DNA from: Mycobacterium vicinigordonae
GTDB taxonomy: Bacteria; Actinomycetota; Actinomycetes; Mycobacteriales; Mycobacteriaceae
DNA length: 64,000 nucleotides
Direction of reading: 5' to 3'
NCBI RefSeq assembly: GCF_013466425.1
Contig: NZ_CP059165.1
Location: 4,898,001 to 4,962,000, forward strand
The notes beneath the pieces are model-generated. The model did no database searches. It was not told the origin of the DNA and saw only the letters and a list, made by a program, of their open reading frames with translations. Below are positions 52,695-61,765 of this stretch, one piece after another; the first letter of the stretch is position 1; the number at the start of each line of letters is the position of its first letter. The translations under genes were made by a program, and so were the position numbers.

Positions 52695-52849
52695 CAACAT
52701 GAGCATGCCACTGCCCGCCAGCGCGCCCCGAAGCCGACCGGCAACAAAGAAGGTCCGACACGGCCGCGAGTAAGTAGACTTAAAACCCTGTGTCGAGGCC
52801 GCAGGGGGTAGCCGGGTGATCGGCGAATCGTAGCGAAGGAGCGTATGTC

Positions 52850-53152
52850 ATGACTTTGCGAGTAGTCCCCGAGGGATTGGCCGGCGCAAGCGCCGCGGTT
52901 GAGGCCCTGGCTGCGCGCTTGGCCGCCGCACATGCCGCCGCGGCTCCGCTGGTCACCGCGGTGGTGCCGCCAGCCGCGGATCCGGTGTCTTTGCAGACCG
53001 CCGCCGGTTTCAGCGCCAAGGGCGAGGAACACGCCGCCGTTGCGGCACAGGGCGTCGAAGAGCTGGCGCGCGCGGGCGTAGGAGTCGGGACCGCGGGCAC
53101 GGGTTACCTCGCCGGTGATGCTGCGGCGGCGACGACCTACAGCGTCATCTAG
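52850..53152 (+). CDS. PE-family protein (PE5/PE27A-like)
   Basis: This 100-residue PE protein has Pro7-Glu8, a helical hairpin fold and the C-terminal ESX secretion motif YLAGD (86-90). It resembles PE5 of the ESX-3 locus, and its paralogue PE27A, almost throughout. There is no PGRS or PPE extension. It is followed after 35 bases by the EsxG-like gene, but the PPE partner that sits between them in ESX-3 is absent. Confidence 0.9.
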   Translation: MTLRVVPEGLAGASAAVEALAARLAAAHAAAAPLVTAVVPPAADPVSLQTAAGFSAKGEEHAAVAAQGVEELARAGVGVGTAGTGYLAGDAAAATTYSVI

Positions 53153-53187
53153 CCAGTGCACGTCAATCAAATGAGAGAGGAACAGTT

Positions 53188-53481
53188 ATGAGTTTGTTGG
53201 ATGCTCATATTCCGCAGTTGGTGTCGTCGCAGGCGGCGTTTGGTGCCAAGGCGGGTTTGATGCGGCACACGATTGGCCAGGCCGAGCAGGCGGCGATGTC
53301 GGCGCAGGCGTTTCACCAGGGTGAGTCGGCGGCGGCGTTTCAGGCTGCGCATGCGCGTTTTGTGGAGGTCGCGGCGCGGGTGAACACGTTGCTGGACATC
53401 GCGCAGGCGAACCTCGGTGATGCCGCCGGTACTTATGTGGCTGCCGATGCCGCGGCCGCGTCGACTTACACCGGTTTTTGA
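53188..53481 (+). CDS. esxG: EsxG/EsxS-type WXG100-family protein
   Basis: This 97-residue ESX substrate is nearly identical in sequence to EsxG/EsxS. It has the HQGES turn (43-47) in place of WxG and the C-terminal secretion motif YVAAD (83-87). EsxG forms a 1:1 dimer with EsxH that is secreted by ESX-3 and is linked to iron and zinc uptake. GAGAGG precedes the ATG. The isolated position away from ESX-3 components suggests a duplicate, like esxS in M. tuberculosis. Confidence 0.9.
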   Translation: MSLLDAHIPQLVSSQAAFGAKAGLMRHTIGQAEQAAMSAQAFHQGESAAAFQAAHARFVEVAARVNTLLDIAQANLGDAAGTYVAADAAAASTYTGF

Positions 53482-53509
53482 GCCGGTTCGCTTCTAGGGA
53501 GGATCAGAT

Positions 53510-53800
53510 ATGTCGCAGATTATGTACAACTACCCGGCGATGCTGGCGCACGCTGGGGATATGGCGGGTTATGCGGGCACGATGACGGGGTTGGGTGCCG
53601 ACATCTCTGCTGAGCAGGCCGCGCTGCAGGGTGCGTGGCAGGGTGATACCGGGTTGACGTATCAGGCGTGGCAGGTGCAGTGGAATCAGGCCATGGCGGA
53701 TCTGGTGCGTGCGTATCAGTCGATGGCCAGCACCCACGAAGCCAACACGATGGCGATGATGGCCCGCGACCAAGCTGAAGCCGCCAAGTGGGGCGGCTAG
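53510..53800 (+). CDS. esxH: EsxH/EsxR-type (TB10.4-family) protein
   Basis: This 96-residue partner of the EsxG-like protein has the WQG turn (43-45) and ends AAKWGG as in TB10.4. Of the reported EsxH zinc ligands, His14, His76 and Glu77 are present, but residue 70 is glutamine instead of histidine, as in EsxR. It ends four bases from the convergent MTHFR gene. It is probably secreted as a dimer by the ESX-3 machine encoded elsewhere. Confidence 0.9.
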   Translation: MSQIMYNYPAMLAHAGDMAGYAGTMTGLGADISAEQAALQGAWQGDTGLTYQAWQVQWNQAMADLVRAYQSMASTHEANTMAMMARDQAEAAKWGG

Positions 53801-53804
53801 AACC

Positions 53805-54698
53805 TCAAATCAGTTCGGGCGACCAGTAGTCGAGCATCTCCGCGAAGGTCTCGAAGGCCGGCGCTGAAACACCGTAGGTCGCCTCGAGGTGAATGCTCAA
53901 CGGGAAGCCGAGTGGGACCACCCCGTCGATGACCCGCTTGTACAGGTCGAACAAAAGTCGCCGCTTCGCCGCACGCTCGCTGCCAGCCAACCGCTTGACG
54001 AAGGCCTGTTCCTGCGCCACCAGCGCGTTACCCGGGTCCTGGATCAGCCAACCGATCAGTCCGACTTGGGATTCCATCTTCGGGACGAAGCCGAAGGATA
54101 GAAGTACCTCCGGACGGTGATCGGTTTTCTTCGCAAATTCGGTGAGAAAATCGACAATCGCGTCGGAATACAACAGCTGGGTCATCCCGTAGGTCGCGCC
54201 CTGGTTGCATTTGAACAGAAGCCGGTCTTGTTCGCCTTCGCGCGTGGGAATCACGATGACGCCCCGGTTGGGAACCAGCCCACGATAGATCGACAGCGCG
54301 TCGGTAGGCGCGATCCCGGCACCCTCCCCGTCGCCCATCGTGCGGGGTACCCCGACGAAGACGATGCCCTCCATCCCCGCGGCGACCAGATCGGACAAAC
54401 GCTCCCGCAACGGCAGCTCTTCGGTGAACGCGGTCACCTGGGTGCACAAACCCCTCACGCCCGGGATCTGCGACTGGATGATCGAAAAGAATTCCAGCAC
54501 ATCGAGTTTCGGTACGATCAGGACCGGCCGATCATCGTCCTCTTCGATCAGGCCCGGGATCATAACGTGTCGGATCCGGTCGGTGAGGCCGAACTCCGCC
54601 GCATACCGCAGCACCTTCGCCGCGTCCTCGACCGCACGCGGGATGCCGCCGTCTAGGTTCGGCGGCACCAACTCCAGCGCCACCGTGTTCAGTGTCAC
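53805..54698 (-). CDS. Mycobacterial-type methylenetetrahydrofolate reductase-like protein
   Basis: This 297-residue TIM-barrel protein shows VTAFTEELPLRERLSDLVAAGMEGIVFVGVPRT and CNQGATYGMTQLLYSD, which fit the MetF-like family. Length and pattern match Rv2172c, reported as an unusual flavin-independent MTHFR. It would make 5-methyltetrahydrofolate, the methyl donor used by MetE. The GTG overlaps the pyc stop (GTGA at 54695-54698), so it is the last gene of the prp-pyc operon. Confidence 0.8.
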   Translation of the reverse strand: MTLNTVALELVPPNLDGGIPRAVEDAAKVLRYAAEFGLTDRIRHVMIPGLIEEDDDRPVLIVPKLDVLEFFSIIQSQIPGVRGLCTQVTAFTEELPLRERLSDLVAAGMEGIVFVGVPRTMGDGEGAGIAPTDALSIYRGLVPNRGVIVIPTREGEQDRLLFKCNQGATYGMTQLLYSDAIVDFLTEFAKKTDHRPEVLLSFGFVPKMESQVGLIGWLIQDPGNALVAQEQAFVKRLAGSERAAKRRLLFDLYKRVIDGVVPLGFPLSIHLEATYGVSAPAFETFAEMLDYWSPELI

Positions 54699-57600
54699 GG
54701 ATCAAGCACCACCAACAGGTCGCCACCTTCGACCTGGGCGGTGCCGGAAACCGCGACCCGGGCCACCTTGCCGGCTGCGGGTGCGGTCACGGCCGCTTCC
54801 ATCTTCATCGCTTCGATGGTGGCGATGGTCTGGCCGGCTTCGACGTCGTCGTCGACGTCCACACTGACGGTCACGACTCCGGCGAACGGGGCGGCCACGT
54901 GACCAGGATTGTTGCGCTCGGCCTTCTCGGCGGTAGGCACCTCTGCGGCAATGCTGCGATCACGCACCAACACGGGACGCAGCTGCCCGTTGATGATGCA
55001 CATGACGGTGCGCATGCCGCGCTCGTCGGGATCCGAGATGGCTTCCAGCCCGATCAAAAGCTCTACGCCACGTTCCAATTTGACCCGATGCTCTTCTCCG
55101 TACCGCAATCCGTAGAAGAACTGGTTGGCACTTAGCCGAGAGGTGTCCCCGTACTTTTCGCGGTGTACCTCGAATTCTCTGCTGGGCCCGGGAAAGAGTA
55201 GGCGATTCAGCGTGGCTTGGCGCGTAGCGCCAGGCACACGCAACGAACACTTGTCGTCGGCAGACACCGGCTGCTCTACCTTGGCTGCCGCGCGTCCACG
55301 TAACGCTTTGGTGCGCAACGGCTCCGGCCATCCACCGGCGGGATCTCCGAGTTCACCGCGCAGGAAGCCGATGACCGAGTCTGGAATGTCGTAGCGCGCC
55401 GGGTCTTTGGCGAAGTCTTCTGCGGTGATCCCGGCGCCCACCAAAGCCAGCGCCAGATCACCCACCACCTTGCTGGACGGAGTAACTTTTATCAACCGGC
55501 CAAGGATGGAATCAGCCCCGGCATAGGCATTTTCGATCTCTTCGAACCGGTCTCCCAATCCCAGCGCGATGGCCTGTTGACGAAGATTCGACAACTGGCC
55601 GCCCGGGATCTCGTGATGGTAGACCCGCCCCGTCGGTGCCGGTAGGCCAGATTCGAACGGCGCGTATACCTTCCGCAGTGCCTCCCAGTAGGGTTCGAGG
55701 GCGCATACCGCGTCCAACGACAAGCCGGTGTGGTAGCGGGTATTTGCAGCGGCCGCCACGATCGAGGACAGTGCGGGCTGGCTCGTGGTCCCGGCCAGCG
55801 GGGCCGCGGCCCCGTCCACCGCGTCCGCTCCGGCCTGCCATGCCGCCAGGTAGGTGGCGAGTTGCCCTCCCGGAGTGTCGTGGGTGTGCACGTGCACCGG
55901 TAGGTCGAACCTCGACTTGAGTGCGCCGACCAGGGCGCTCGCCGCGGGTGCCCGCAGCAGACCGGCCATGTCCTTGATGGCCAGCACGTGCGCACCCGCG
56001 GTGACAATCTGCTCGGCCAGCTTGAGGTAATAGTCGAGGGTGTAGATGCTTTCGGCGGGATCGCTCAAGTCGCCCGTGTAGGACATCGCGACCTCGGCGA
56101 CCGCGGTGCCGGTCGCACGTACCGCGTCGATGGCCGGCCGCATCGAATCGACATTGTTGAGTGCGTCGAAAACTCGGAAGATGTCGATTCCGGTGCGGGT
56201 CGCCTCCTCGACGAAAGCGGTGGTGACAATCTCGGGATAAGGCGTGTACCCCACCGTGTTGCGGCCCCGCAGCAGCATCTGTAAACAGATGTTCGGCATC
56301 GCCTCGCGCAGGTCGGCCAGACGCTGCCAGGGGTCCTCTTTCAAAAACCGCAGCGCCACATCGTAGGTGGCCCCGCCCCAACACTCCACCGACAGCAACT
56401 GCGGCATCATCCGCGCCACGTAAGGTGCCACCTTGACCAGGCCGGTGGTACGAATCCTGGTGGCCAACAACGATTGATGGGCGTCGCGAAACGTCGTGTC
56501 GGTTACCCCGACGGCGTCGGATTCCCGCATCCACTGCGCGAACCCCTCCGGGCCCAATTCCGTCAAACGCTGCTTGGACCCAGCCGGTGGCGGCGCCATC
56601 AGATCCAGCTGCGGCAGCTTGTCGTGCGGGTACATCGTCGATGGTCGCGGTCCGTGCGGCTGGTTGACCGTCACGTCGGCCAGGTAGTCCAGTATCTTGG
56701 TGCCCCGGTCAGCGCTGATGTGCCCGGTCAGTAACTGAGGTCGTTGCTCAATGAACGATGTAGTCACCCGTCCCGCAACAAAATCGGGATCATCCAGCAC
56801 CGCTTGAAGGAACGAGGTGTTTGTCGTGACACCGCGAATCCGGAACTCGGCGACCGCGCGGCGTGCCCTACGCACCGCCACCGCGAAGTCGGACCCGCGG
56901 CAGGTCAGCTTCACCAGCATCGAATCAAAATGCGGGGACACGTCGGCCCCTAAGTGCGTGGCATCGTCCAGCCGGATGCCGGCGCCGCCCGGGGTGCGGT
57001 ATGCGGCAATCCGTCCGGTGTCGAGCCGGAATCCGTTGCCAGGATCCTCGGTGGTGATCCTGCACTGCAACGCGGCACCGTGCGCAACGATCGACGCTTG
57101 ACTCAATCCAAGATCACGCAGGGTTGCACCGGAGGCGATCCGCAGTTGGCTGGATACCAGGTCGACGTCGGTGATCTCCTCGGTCACCGTGTGTTCCACC
57201 TGGATCCGTGGATTCATTTCGATGAACGCGTAGTTGCCGCGCTCGTCGAGCAGGAACTCCACGGTGCCCGCGCAGGCGTAGCCGATGTGCCGGGCAAATG
57301 CCACCGCATCGGCGCAAATCCGCTCGCGCAGTGCGGGGTCCAGGTTTGGCGCAGGCGCCAGCTCGATGACCTTCTGGTGACGGCGCTGCACGCTACAGTC
57401 GCGCTCGTAGAGGTGGATGACGTCGCCGGTGGCATCGGCCAGGATCTGCACCTCGATATGTCGTGGATTAATTACCGCCTGTTCGAGAAACACGGTCGGA
57501 TCGCCGAATGCGGACTCGGCTTCCCGTGATGCCGCCTCGATGGCTTCCCGCAGATCCGTGGCGTCGGTCACCCGCCGCATCCCCCGGCCACCGCCCCCCG

Positions 57601-58081
57601 CGACCGCCTTGACAAACAGGGGGAACCGCATCGTGGCAGCGGCCGCCACCAGTTCCTCGACTGAGCATGACGATTCCGAAGACGCGAGCACGGGCAGACC
57701 TGCTTCCCGTGCCGCGGCCACCGCGCGAGCCTTGTCTCCCGTCAGCTCGAGCACCGATACCGAGGGTCCGACGAAGGTGATACCGGCCGCCTGGCACGCC
57801 GCCGCCAAGTCCGGATTCTCCGAGAGGAATCCGTAACCCGGGTAGATCGCGTCCGCACCACAAGCCCGGGCCGTCGCAACTATCTCGGCGACGTTGAGGT
57901 AGGCCCGAACGGGATGGCCTGGTTCGCCTATCTGGTAAGACTCGTCGGCCTTGGATCGGTGTGCCGAGTTGCGATCTTCGACCGGGTAGACCGCCACAGT
58001 GCCGATACCGAGCTCGTAGGCCGCGCGGAACGCCCGGATCGCAATCTCGCCGCGGTTAGCGACCAGAACTTTCGAAATCAC
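54695..58081 (-). CDS. pyc: Pyruvate carboxylase
   Basis: This 1128-residue biotin enzyme makes oxaloacetate from pyruvate, ATP and bicarbonate. Domains in order: biotin carboxylase (1-450, with AVAGGGGRGMRR and FIEMNPRIQVEHTVTEEIT), carboxyltransferase (about 530-800, DTTFRDAHQSLLATR, HTHDTPGGQ), and a C-terminal biotinyl domain with EAMKMEAAV. It follows prpC by 21 bases and has no clear ribosome-binding site, suggesting coupling. Placement behind the methylcitrate cycle, which yields pyruvate and consumes oxaloacetate, is metabolically sensible. Confidence 0.96.
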   Translation of the reverse strand: MISKVLVANRGEIAIRAFRAAYELGIGTVAVYPVEDRNSAHRSKADESYQIGEPGHPVRAYLNVAEIVATARACGADAIYPGYGFLSENPDLAAACQAAGITFVGPSVSVLELTGDKARAVAAAREAGLPVLASSESSCSVEELVAAAATMRFPLFVKAVAGGGGRGMRRVTDATDLREAIEAASREAESAFGDPTVFLEQAVINPRHIEVQILADATGDVIHLYERDCSVQRRHQKVIELAPAPNLDPALRERICADAVAFARHIGYACAGTVEFLLDERGNYAFIEMNPRIQVEHTVTEEITDVDLVSSQLRIASGATLRDLGLSQASIVAHGAALQCRITTEDPGNGFRLDTGRIAAYRTPGGAGIRLDDATHLGADVSPHFDSMLVKLTCRGSDFAVAVRRARRAVAEFRIRGVTTNTSFLQAVLDDPDFVAGRVTTSFIEQRPQLLTGHISADRGTKILDYLADVTVNQPHGPRPSTMYPHDKLPQLDLMAPPPAGSKQRLTELGPEGFAQWMRESDAVGVTDTTFRDAHQSLLATRIRTTGLVKVAPYVARMMPQLLSVECWGGATYDVALRFLKEDPWQRLADLREAMPNICLQMLLRGRNTVGYTPYPEIVTTAFVEEATRTGIDIFRVFDALNNVDSMRPAIDAVRATGTAVAEVAMSYTGDLSDPAESIYTLDYYLKLAEQIVTAGAHVLAIKDMAGLLRAPAASALVGALKSRFDLPVHVHTHDTPGGQLATYLAAWQAGADAVDGAAAPLAGTTSQPALSSIVAAAANTRYHTGLSLDAVCALEPYWEALRKVYAPFESGLPAPTGRVYHHEIPGGQLSNLRQQAIALGLGDRFEEIENAYAGADSILGRLIKVTPSSKVVGDLALALVGAGITAEDFAKDPARYDIPDSVIGFLRGELGDPAGGWPEPLRTKALRGRAAAKVEQPVSADDKCSLRVPGATRQATLNRLLFPGPSREFEVHREKYGDTSRLSANQFFYGLRYGEEHRVKLERGVELLIGLEAISDPDERGMRTVMCIINGQLRPVLVRDRSIAAEVPTAEKAERNNPGHVAAPFAGVVTVSVDVDDDVEAGQTIATIEAMKMEAAVTAPAAGKVARVAVSGTAQVEGGDLLVVLDP

Positions 58082-58102
58082 TAGTGGTCACTGGCCATTC
58101 GA

Positions 58103-59236
58103 TCAGCGGGTCGGCGTGAGCGCACGTTGCGGCGGTCCGACGTACTCGCTCAGCGGACGAATCAGCGCGTTCGAAGCGGTCTGCTCGATGATGTGGGCAG
58201 TCCACCCGGTGATCCGGCTCATCACGAAAATCGGTGTGAAGCAACCGATGTCGAATCCCATCAAGTAATAGGCCGGCCCAGTCGGAAAGTCCAGGTTGGG
58301 CTTGATCCCGTTGGCGGCCGCCATGCCCTGCTCCAGGTTGTTGTAGATGTCCAGCCACCGCTGGCCGTCACGCGCCGCGGCAACACGTTCCAGAGCCTTC
58401 TTCATGGTCGGCACCCGAGAGTCGCCGTTCTTGTAAACGCGGTGGCCAAAGCCCATGATCTTCTCCTTGCGGGAGATTTTGCCCCGCAGCCACTCCGAGG
58501 CCCGGTCGGCCGTGCCGATTTCGAGCATGTCATGCATCACCGCTTCATTGGCCCCACCGTGCAGCGGACCCTTGAGTGCACCGATCGCAGCGGTAACCGC
58601 GCTGTAGATGTCGGACTGGGTGGACGTGACCACCCGAGCGGCGAAGGTGGACGCATTGAAGCTGTGTTCGGCGTAGAGCACCATGGACTGCTCGAAGGCG
58701 TCCACGATCACCTGCTCGGGCACATCGCCGAAGCACATGTGCAGGAAGTTCTGCGCGTAGCTCATATGGCTGTGAGGCGCAATGGGTTCCAGGCCGCGCC
58801 GGCGGCGCATGTCGGCGGCGACGATGGTGGGCAGCACCGCATACATGCGCAGCGACTTGGCGTAATTCGCCTCCACGCTGCTGTCCTCTTCTTCGGCGTC
58901 TTCGGCGCCCAGGTAGCTGATCACGGTGCGCACCACATCCATCGGATGGCAGGTGTCGGGCTGCTTGGCGATCAGCGACAGCATGGACCGGTTCAACCGG
59001 CGGTTGGCGCGTTCCCGTTGGGTGAACAGGGCCAGCTGCTGATCGTTGGGCAGCTCACCGTGCCATAGCAGATACGCCACCTGCTCGAAGCTGCAGTTCA
59101 CGGCCAGATCCTGGACCGCGTAGCCGCGGTAGGTCAGGGAGTTGGTCTCTGGCACCACCTTGGAAATGGCGGTGGTGTCCACCACGACGCCGGCCAGCCC
59201 TTTGAAAATCCGTGGTCCCTCTTGGATGCTGCTCAT
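58103..59236 (-). CDS. prpC: 2-Methylcitrate synthase (citrate synthase family)
   Basis: This 377-residue enzyme condenses propionyl-CoA with oxaloacetate. Catalytic elements are GALKGPLHGGANE, GFGHRVYKNGDSR and GFDIGCFTPIF. The short bacterial citrate-synthase length and the position between prpB and pyc support methylcitrate synthase rather than a TCA enzyme; in mycobacteria PrpC can do both. ATGA overlaps the prpB stop. Confidence 0.94.
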   Translation of the reverse strand: MSSIQEGPRIFKGLAGVVVDTTAISKVVPETNSLTYRGYAVQDLAVNCSFEQVAYLLWHGELPNDQQLALFTQRERANRRLNRSMLSLIAKQPDTCHPMDVVRTVISYLGAEDAEEEDSSVEANYAKSLRMYAVLPTIVAADMRRRRGLEPIAPHSHMSYAQNFLHMCFGDVPEQVIVDAFEQSMVLYAEHSFNASTFAARVVTSTQSDIYSAVTAAIGALKGPLHGGANEAVMHDMLEIGTADRASEWLRGKISRKEKIMGFGHRVYKNGDSRVPTMKKALERVAAARDGQRWLDIYNNLEQGMAAANGIKPNLDFPTGPAYYLMGFDIGCFTPIFVMSRITGWTAHIIEQTASNALIRPLSEYVGPPQRALTPTR

Positions 59237-60150
59237 GACGTGACTCCTTGCAGGGTGAAGTTGTAGATGTCGGAATCGAATTGGTTGTAGTCGGAGTAGC
59301 GCAGCAGCTCATAGAGGCGACTGCGCGGCTGCATCCGGTCCAGCACACCGGATTGTGTTCCGGTGTCTGCGATTTCCCGCAGACCGATCTCGACGGCGTG
59401 CATCGCCAGTCGCAACGTGGTCACCGGGTAAATCACCAGGTTGTAGCCGATATCGGAAAGCTGTGCGGCCGTCAGCAACTCCGACTTTCCGAATTCCGTC
59501 ATGTTCGCCAGCAACGGCGTGTCAACGGCATCGCGGAATTGTTCGAAGTCGGTGGGTGTATGCAGAGCCTCGGTGAAGATCAGGTCGGCGCCGGCGTCGG
59601 CATAGGCCTTGGCCCGGTCGATCGCTGCGGGTATTCCTTCGATACCGGCGGCGTCGGTGCGGGCACAGATGATGAAATTCGGGTCACGCCTTGCAGATAC
59701 GGCGGCCCTCAATCGCTTGACCATCTCGCCGGTCGACACCACCGCTTTGCCATCAAGATGTCCACAGCGCTTGGGGTTGACCTGGTCTTCTAGATGACAC
59801 CCCGCCAATCCCGCATCCTCCAGCACGGTCACGGTGCGCGCGGCGCTCATCGGCTCGCCGAACCCAGTGTCGGCGTCGATCAGAGTGGGTAGGTCGGTTG
59901 CACCGGCTACTTGCGCACCGCGCGCACCCACCTCGGTCAACGTGGTCAGCCCGATGTCCGGCAAGCCGAGGTCCGCCGAGAGCACCGCCCCGGACACGTA
60001 TACCCCGTCGAATCGCAGTTCGGCGACCAGCTTGGCAACCAGAGGTGAGAATGCCCCCGGGAATCGCTGCAGCCGACCACTTTCCAGTGCTCTGCGGAAC
60101 TTGGCACGCTTCTGGGCAGCGGGCACCTCGCTGCCGATCAGCCCGCTCAT
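59233..60150 (-). CDS. prpB: Methylisocitrate lyase
   Basis: This 305-residue lyase of the isocitrate lyase superfamily cleaves 2-methylisocitrate to pyruvate and succinate. The active-site motif NPKRCGH with the catalytic cysteine, DADTGFGEP, and ICARTDA are present. M. tuberculosis lacks prpB and uses isocitrate lyase for this step, so its presence here is a difference from that species. It is coupled to prpD and prpC by ATGA overlaps. Confidence 0.94.
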   Translation of the reverse strand: MSGLIGSEVPAAQKRAKFRRALESGRLQRFPGAFSPLVAKLVAELRFDGVYVSGAVLSADLGLPDIGLTTLTEVGARGAQVAGATDLPTLIDADTGFGEPMSAARTVTVLEDAGLAGCHLEDQVNPKRCGHLDGKAVVSTGEMVKRLRAAVSARRDPNFIICARTDAAGIEGIPAAIDRAKAYADAGADLIFTEALHTPTDFEQFRDAVDTPLLANMTEFGKSELLTAAQLSDIGYNLVIYPVTTLRLAMHAVEIGLREIADTGTQSGVLDRMQPRSRLYELLRYSDYNQFDSDIYNFTLQGVTS

Positions 60151-61655
60151 CCGAAGATCCCCGCCGGAATGCTCGGCGCCTTGGCCAGCACCTGAGGTGC
60201 GATCACCGGGTTGAGGGCACCGAGAGCTCCGGGCTCCAACGCGGAAAGGTCTTCGACCACCCCCAGGAACCGCTGCTGCTCGGCCTCATCGAGCACGCCT
60301 TCGGCCAGCTCGGTGAATTTGGCCGCGTACTGCTTGCGCTCAAAGGGTCTGGCACCCAACGGGTGCGCATCGGCGACGGCGATCTCGTCGACGATCGCCT
60401 CACCGCTCTTCAGGGTGATCTCGGCGCGAGCGCCGAAGGCCTTCTCCGCAGGGTCGGTCGAGTGGTAACGACGGGTCCATTCCGGATCTTCGCGGGTGGA
60501 GATCTTGTGCCACAACTCGACGGTGTCGGGTCGGTGCGCCCGCTGTGGTGTGTAGGAGCGTTCGTGATGCCAGGTGCCGTCCTGCAGGGCGACCGCGAAG
60601 ATGTACATCACCGAGTGGTCGAGCGTTTCCCGCGACGCGTCCGGGTCCATCTTCTGGGGGTCGCCCGCACCGGTTCCGATTACGTAGTGGGTGTGGTGGC
60701 TGGTGTGCAGCACAATCGAGGCGATCTGATCCAGGTTCCCGATCCGTTCGCGCAGCCGGCGGGCAAGGTCGATCAGCGCTTGACTCTGGTACTCCGCGGA
60801 GTGCTCCTTGGTGTAGCTATCCAGGATCGCGCGCTTGGGCTCGCCCGGTTCGGGCAACGGCACCTGATAGGTGTGCTCGGGTCCGGACAGCAGCCAGGCG
60901 ATCACACCGTCCTCACCCTCCCAGATGGGCGCGGGGGCGCCCTCGCCGCGCATGGCGCGGTCGACGGCTTCGATGCCGACCTTGCCGGCCCAGGCGGGGG
61001 CGAAGGCTTTCCAGCTCGAGATCAGGCCCTTGCGCGACTGTCGGGTTGACGTAGTCAGGTGCAGCGCCTGCCCGATCGCGTTGTAGATGGTCTCCTTGTC
61101 CAGGCGCAGCATGGTGCCCAGGCCCGCGGCGACCGATGGACCCAGATGCGCGACATGGTCGATCTTGTGCTCGTGCAGGCAGATTCCCTTGACCAAGTCG
61201 ATCTGGACTTCGTAGGCGGTAGCCAGGCCGCGAATCAAGTCCGCGCCCGAAAGCGCGAGGTGCTGGGCGACGGCAACCAGGGGCGGGATGTTGTCGCCTG
61301 GGTGGGAGTATTCCGCCGCCAAAAAGGTGTCGTGGAAATCCAATTCGCGAACCGCGACGCCGTTGGCCCAAGCCGCCCATTCGGGCGAGTAGTCGCCTGT
61401 CACGCCGAAAACCTTGGCGCCCTTGACCGATACCGGGTGTGCCAGTGCCTGCGCGCGGGCGACGGCGACCGGACGGCGGAGCACCGAGGCCGCCGATACC
61501 GCAGCGTTGTCGATAATGCGGTTGATCACCATCGCCTCGGTGTCCGCCGGCACCGCCACTGGGTCTGCGGCTACCTCGGCGATCTTCCAGGCCAGGTGCT
61601 GGGCACGGGGAAAGTCGTCGGCGCTGCGCCGGGCTCGAACGTCGTGATTACGCAT
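60147..61655 (-). CDS. prpD: 2-Methylcitrate dehydratase
   Basis: This 502-residue MmgE/PrpD-family enzyme dehydrates 2-methylcitrate to methylaconitate. Family stretches include [21 protein letters not shown] and [20 protein letters not shown]. The ATG at 61655 was chosen; a GTG nine codons upstream is also possible. It is the first gene of the operon prpD-prpB-prpC-pyc-MTHFR and diverges from prpR. Confidence 0.95.
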   Translation of the reverse strand: MRNHDVRARRSADDFPRAQHLAWKIAEVAADPVAVPADTEAMVINRIIDNAAVSAASVLRRPVAVARAQALAHPVSVKGAKVFGVTGDYSPEWAAWANGVAVRELDFHDTFLAAEYSHPGDNIPPLVAVAQHLALSGADLIRGLATAYEVQIDLVKGICLHEHKIDHVAHLGPSVAAGLGTMLRLDKETIYNAIGQALHLTTSTRQSRKGLISSWKAFAPAWAGKVGIEAVDRAMRGEGAPAPIWEGEDGVIAWLLSGPEHTYQVPLPEPGEPKRAILDSYTKEHSAEYQSQALIDLARRLRERIGNLDQIASIVLHTSHHTHYVIGTGAGDPQKMDPDASRETLDHSVMYIFAVALQDGTWHHERSYTPQRAHRPDTVELWHKISTREDPEWTRRYHSTDPAEKAFGARAEITLKSGEAIVDEIAVADAHPLGARPFERKQYAAKFTELAEGVLDEAEQQRFLGVVEDLSALEPGALGALNPVIAPQVLAKAPSIPAGIFG

Positions 61656-61694
61656 ATCTCGCACCGTACGCAGCCTCGACACTGGCGTAAATGC

Positions 61695-61749
61695 GTTGCA
61701 ACGGCGTAATTTTGTGTCCTTGATCCACCATTTTTGCGAACTTTGCGAA
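61695..61749. promoter_or_regulatory. PrpR-type binding sites between prpD and prpR
   Basis: TTTGCGAA occurs twice nine bases apart (61733-61740, 61742-61749), and the palindrome GTTGCAAC lies at 61695-61702. These resemble the TTTGCAAA core reported for the PrpR/RamB family. They occupy the 110-base divergent promoter region. Confidence 0.65.
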
Positions 61750-61765
61750 AGGGGTCCCCGGTACC

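Noticed and set aside
52850..53800. Complete ESX secretion locus
   Set aside because: No eccA-E, mycP, espG or PPE genes are present around the PE-esxG-esxH set.
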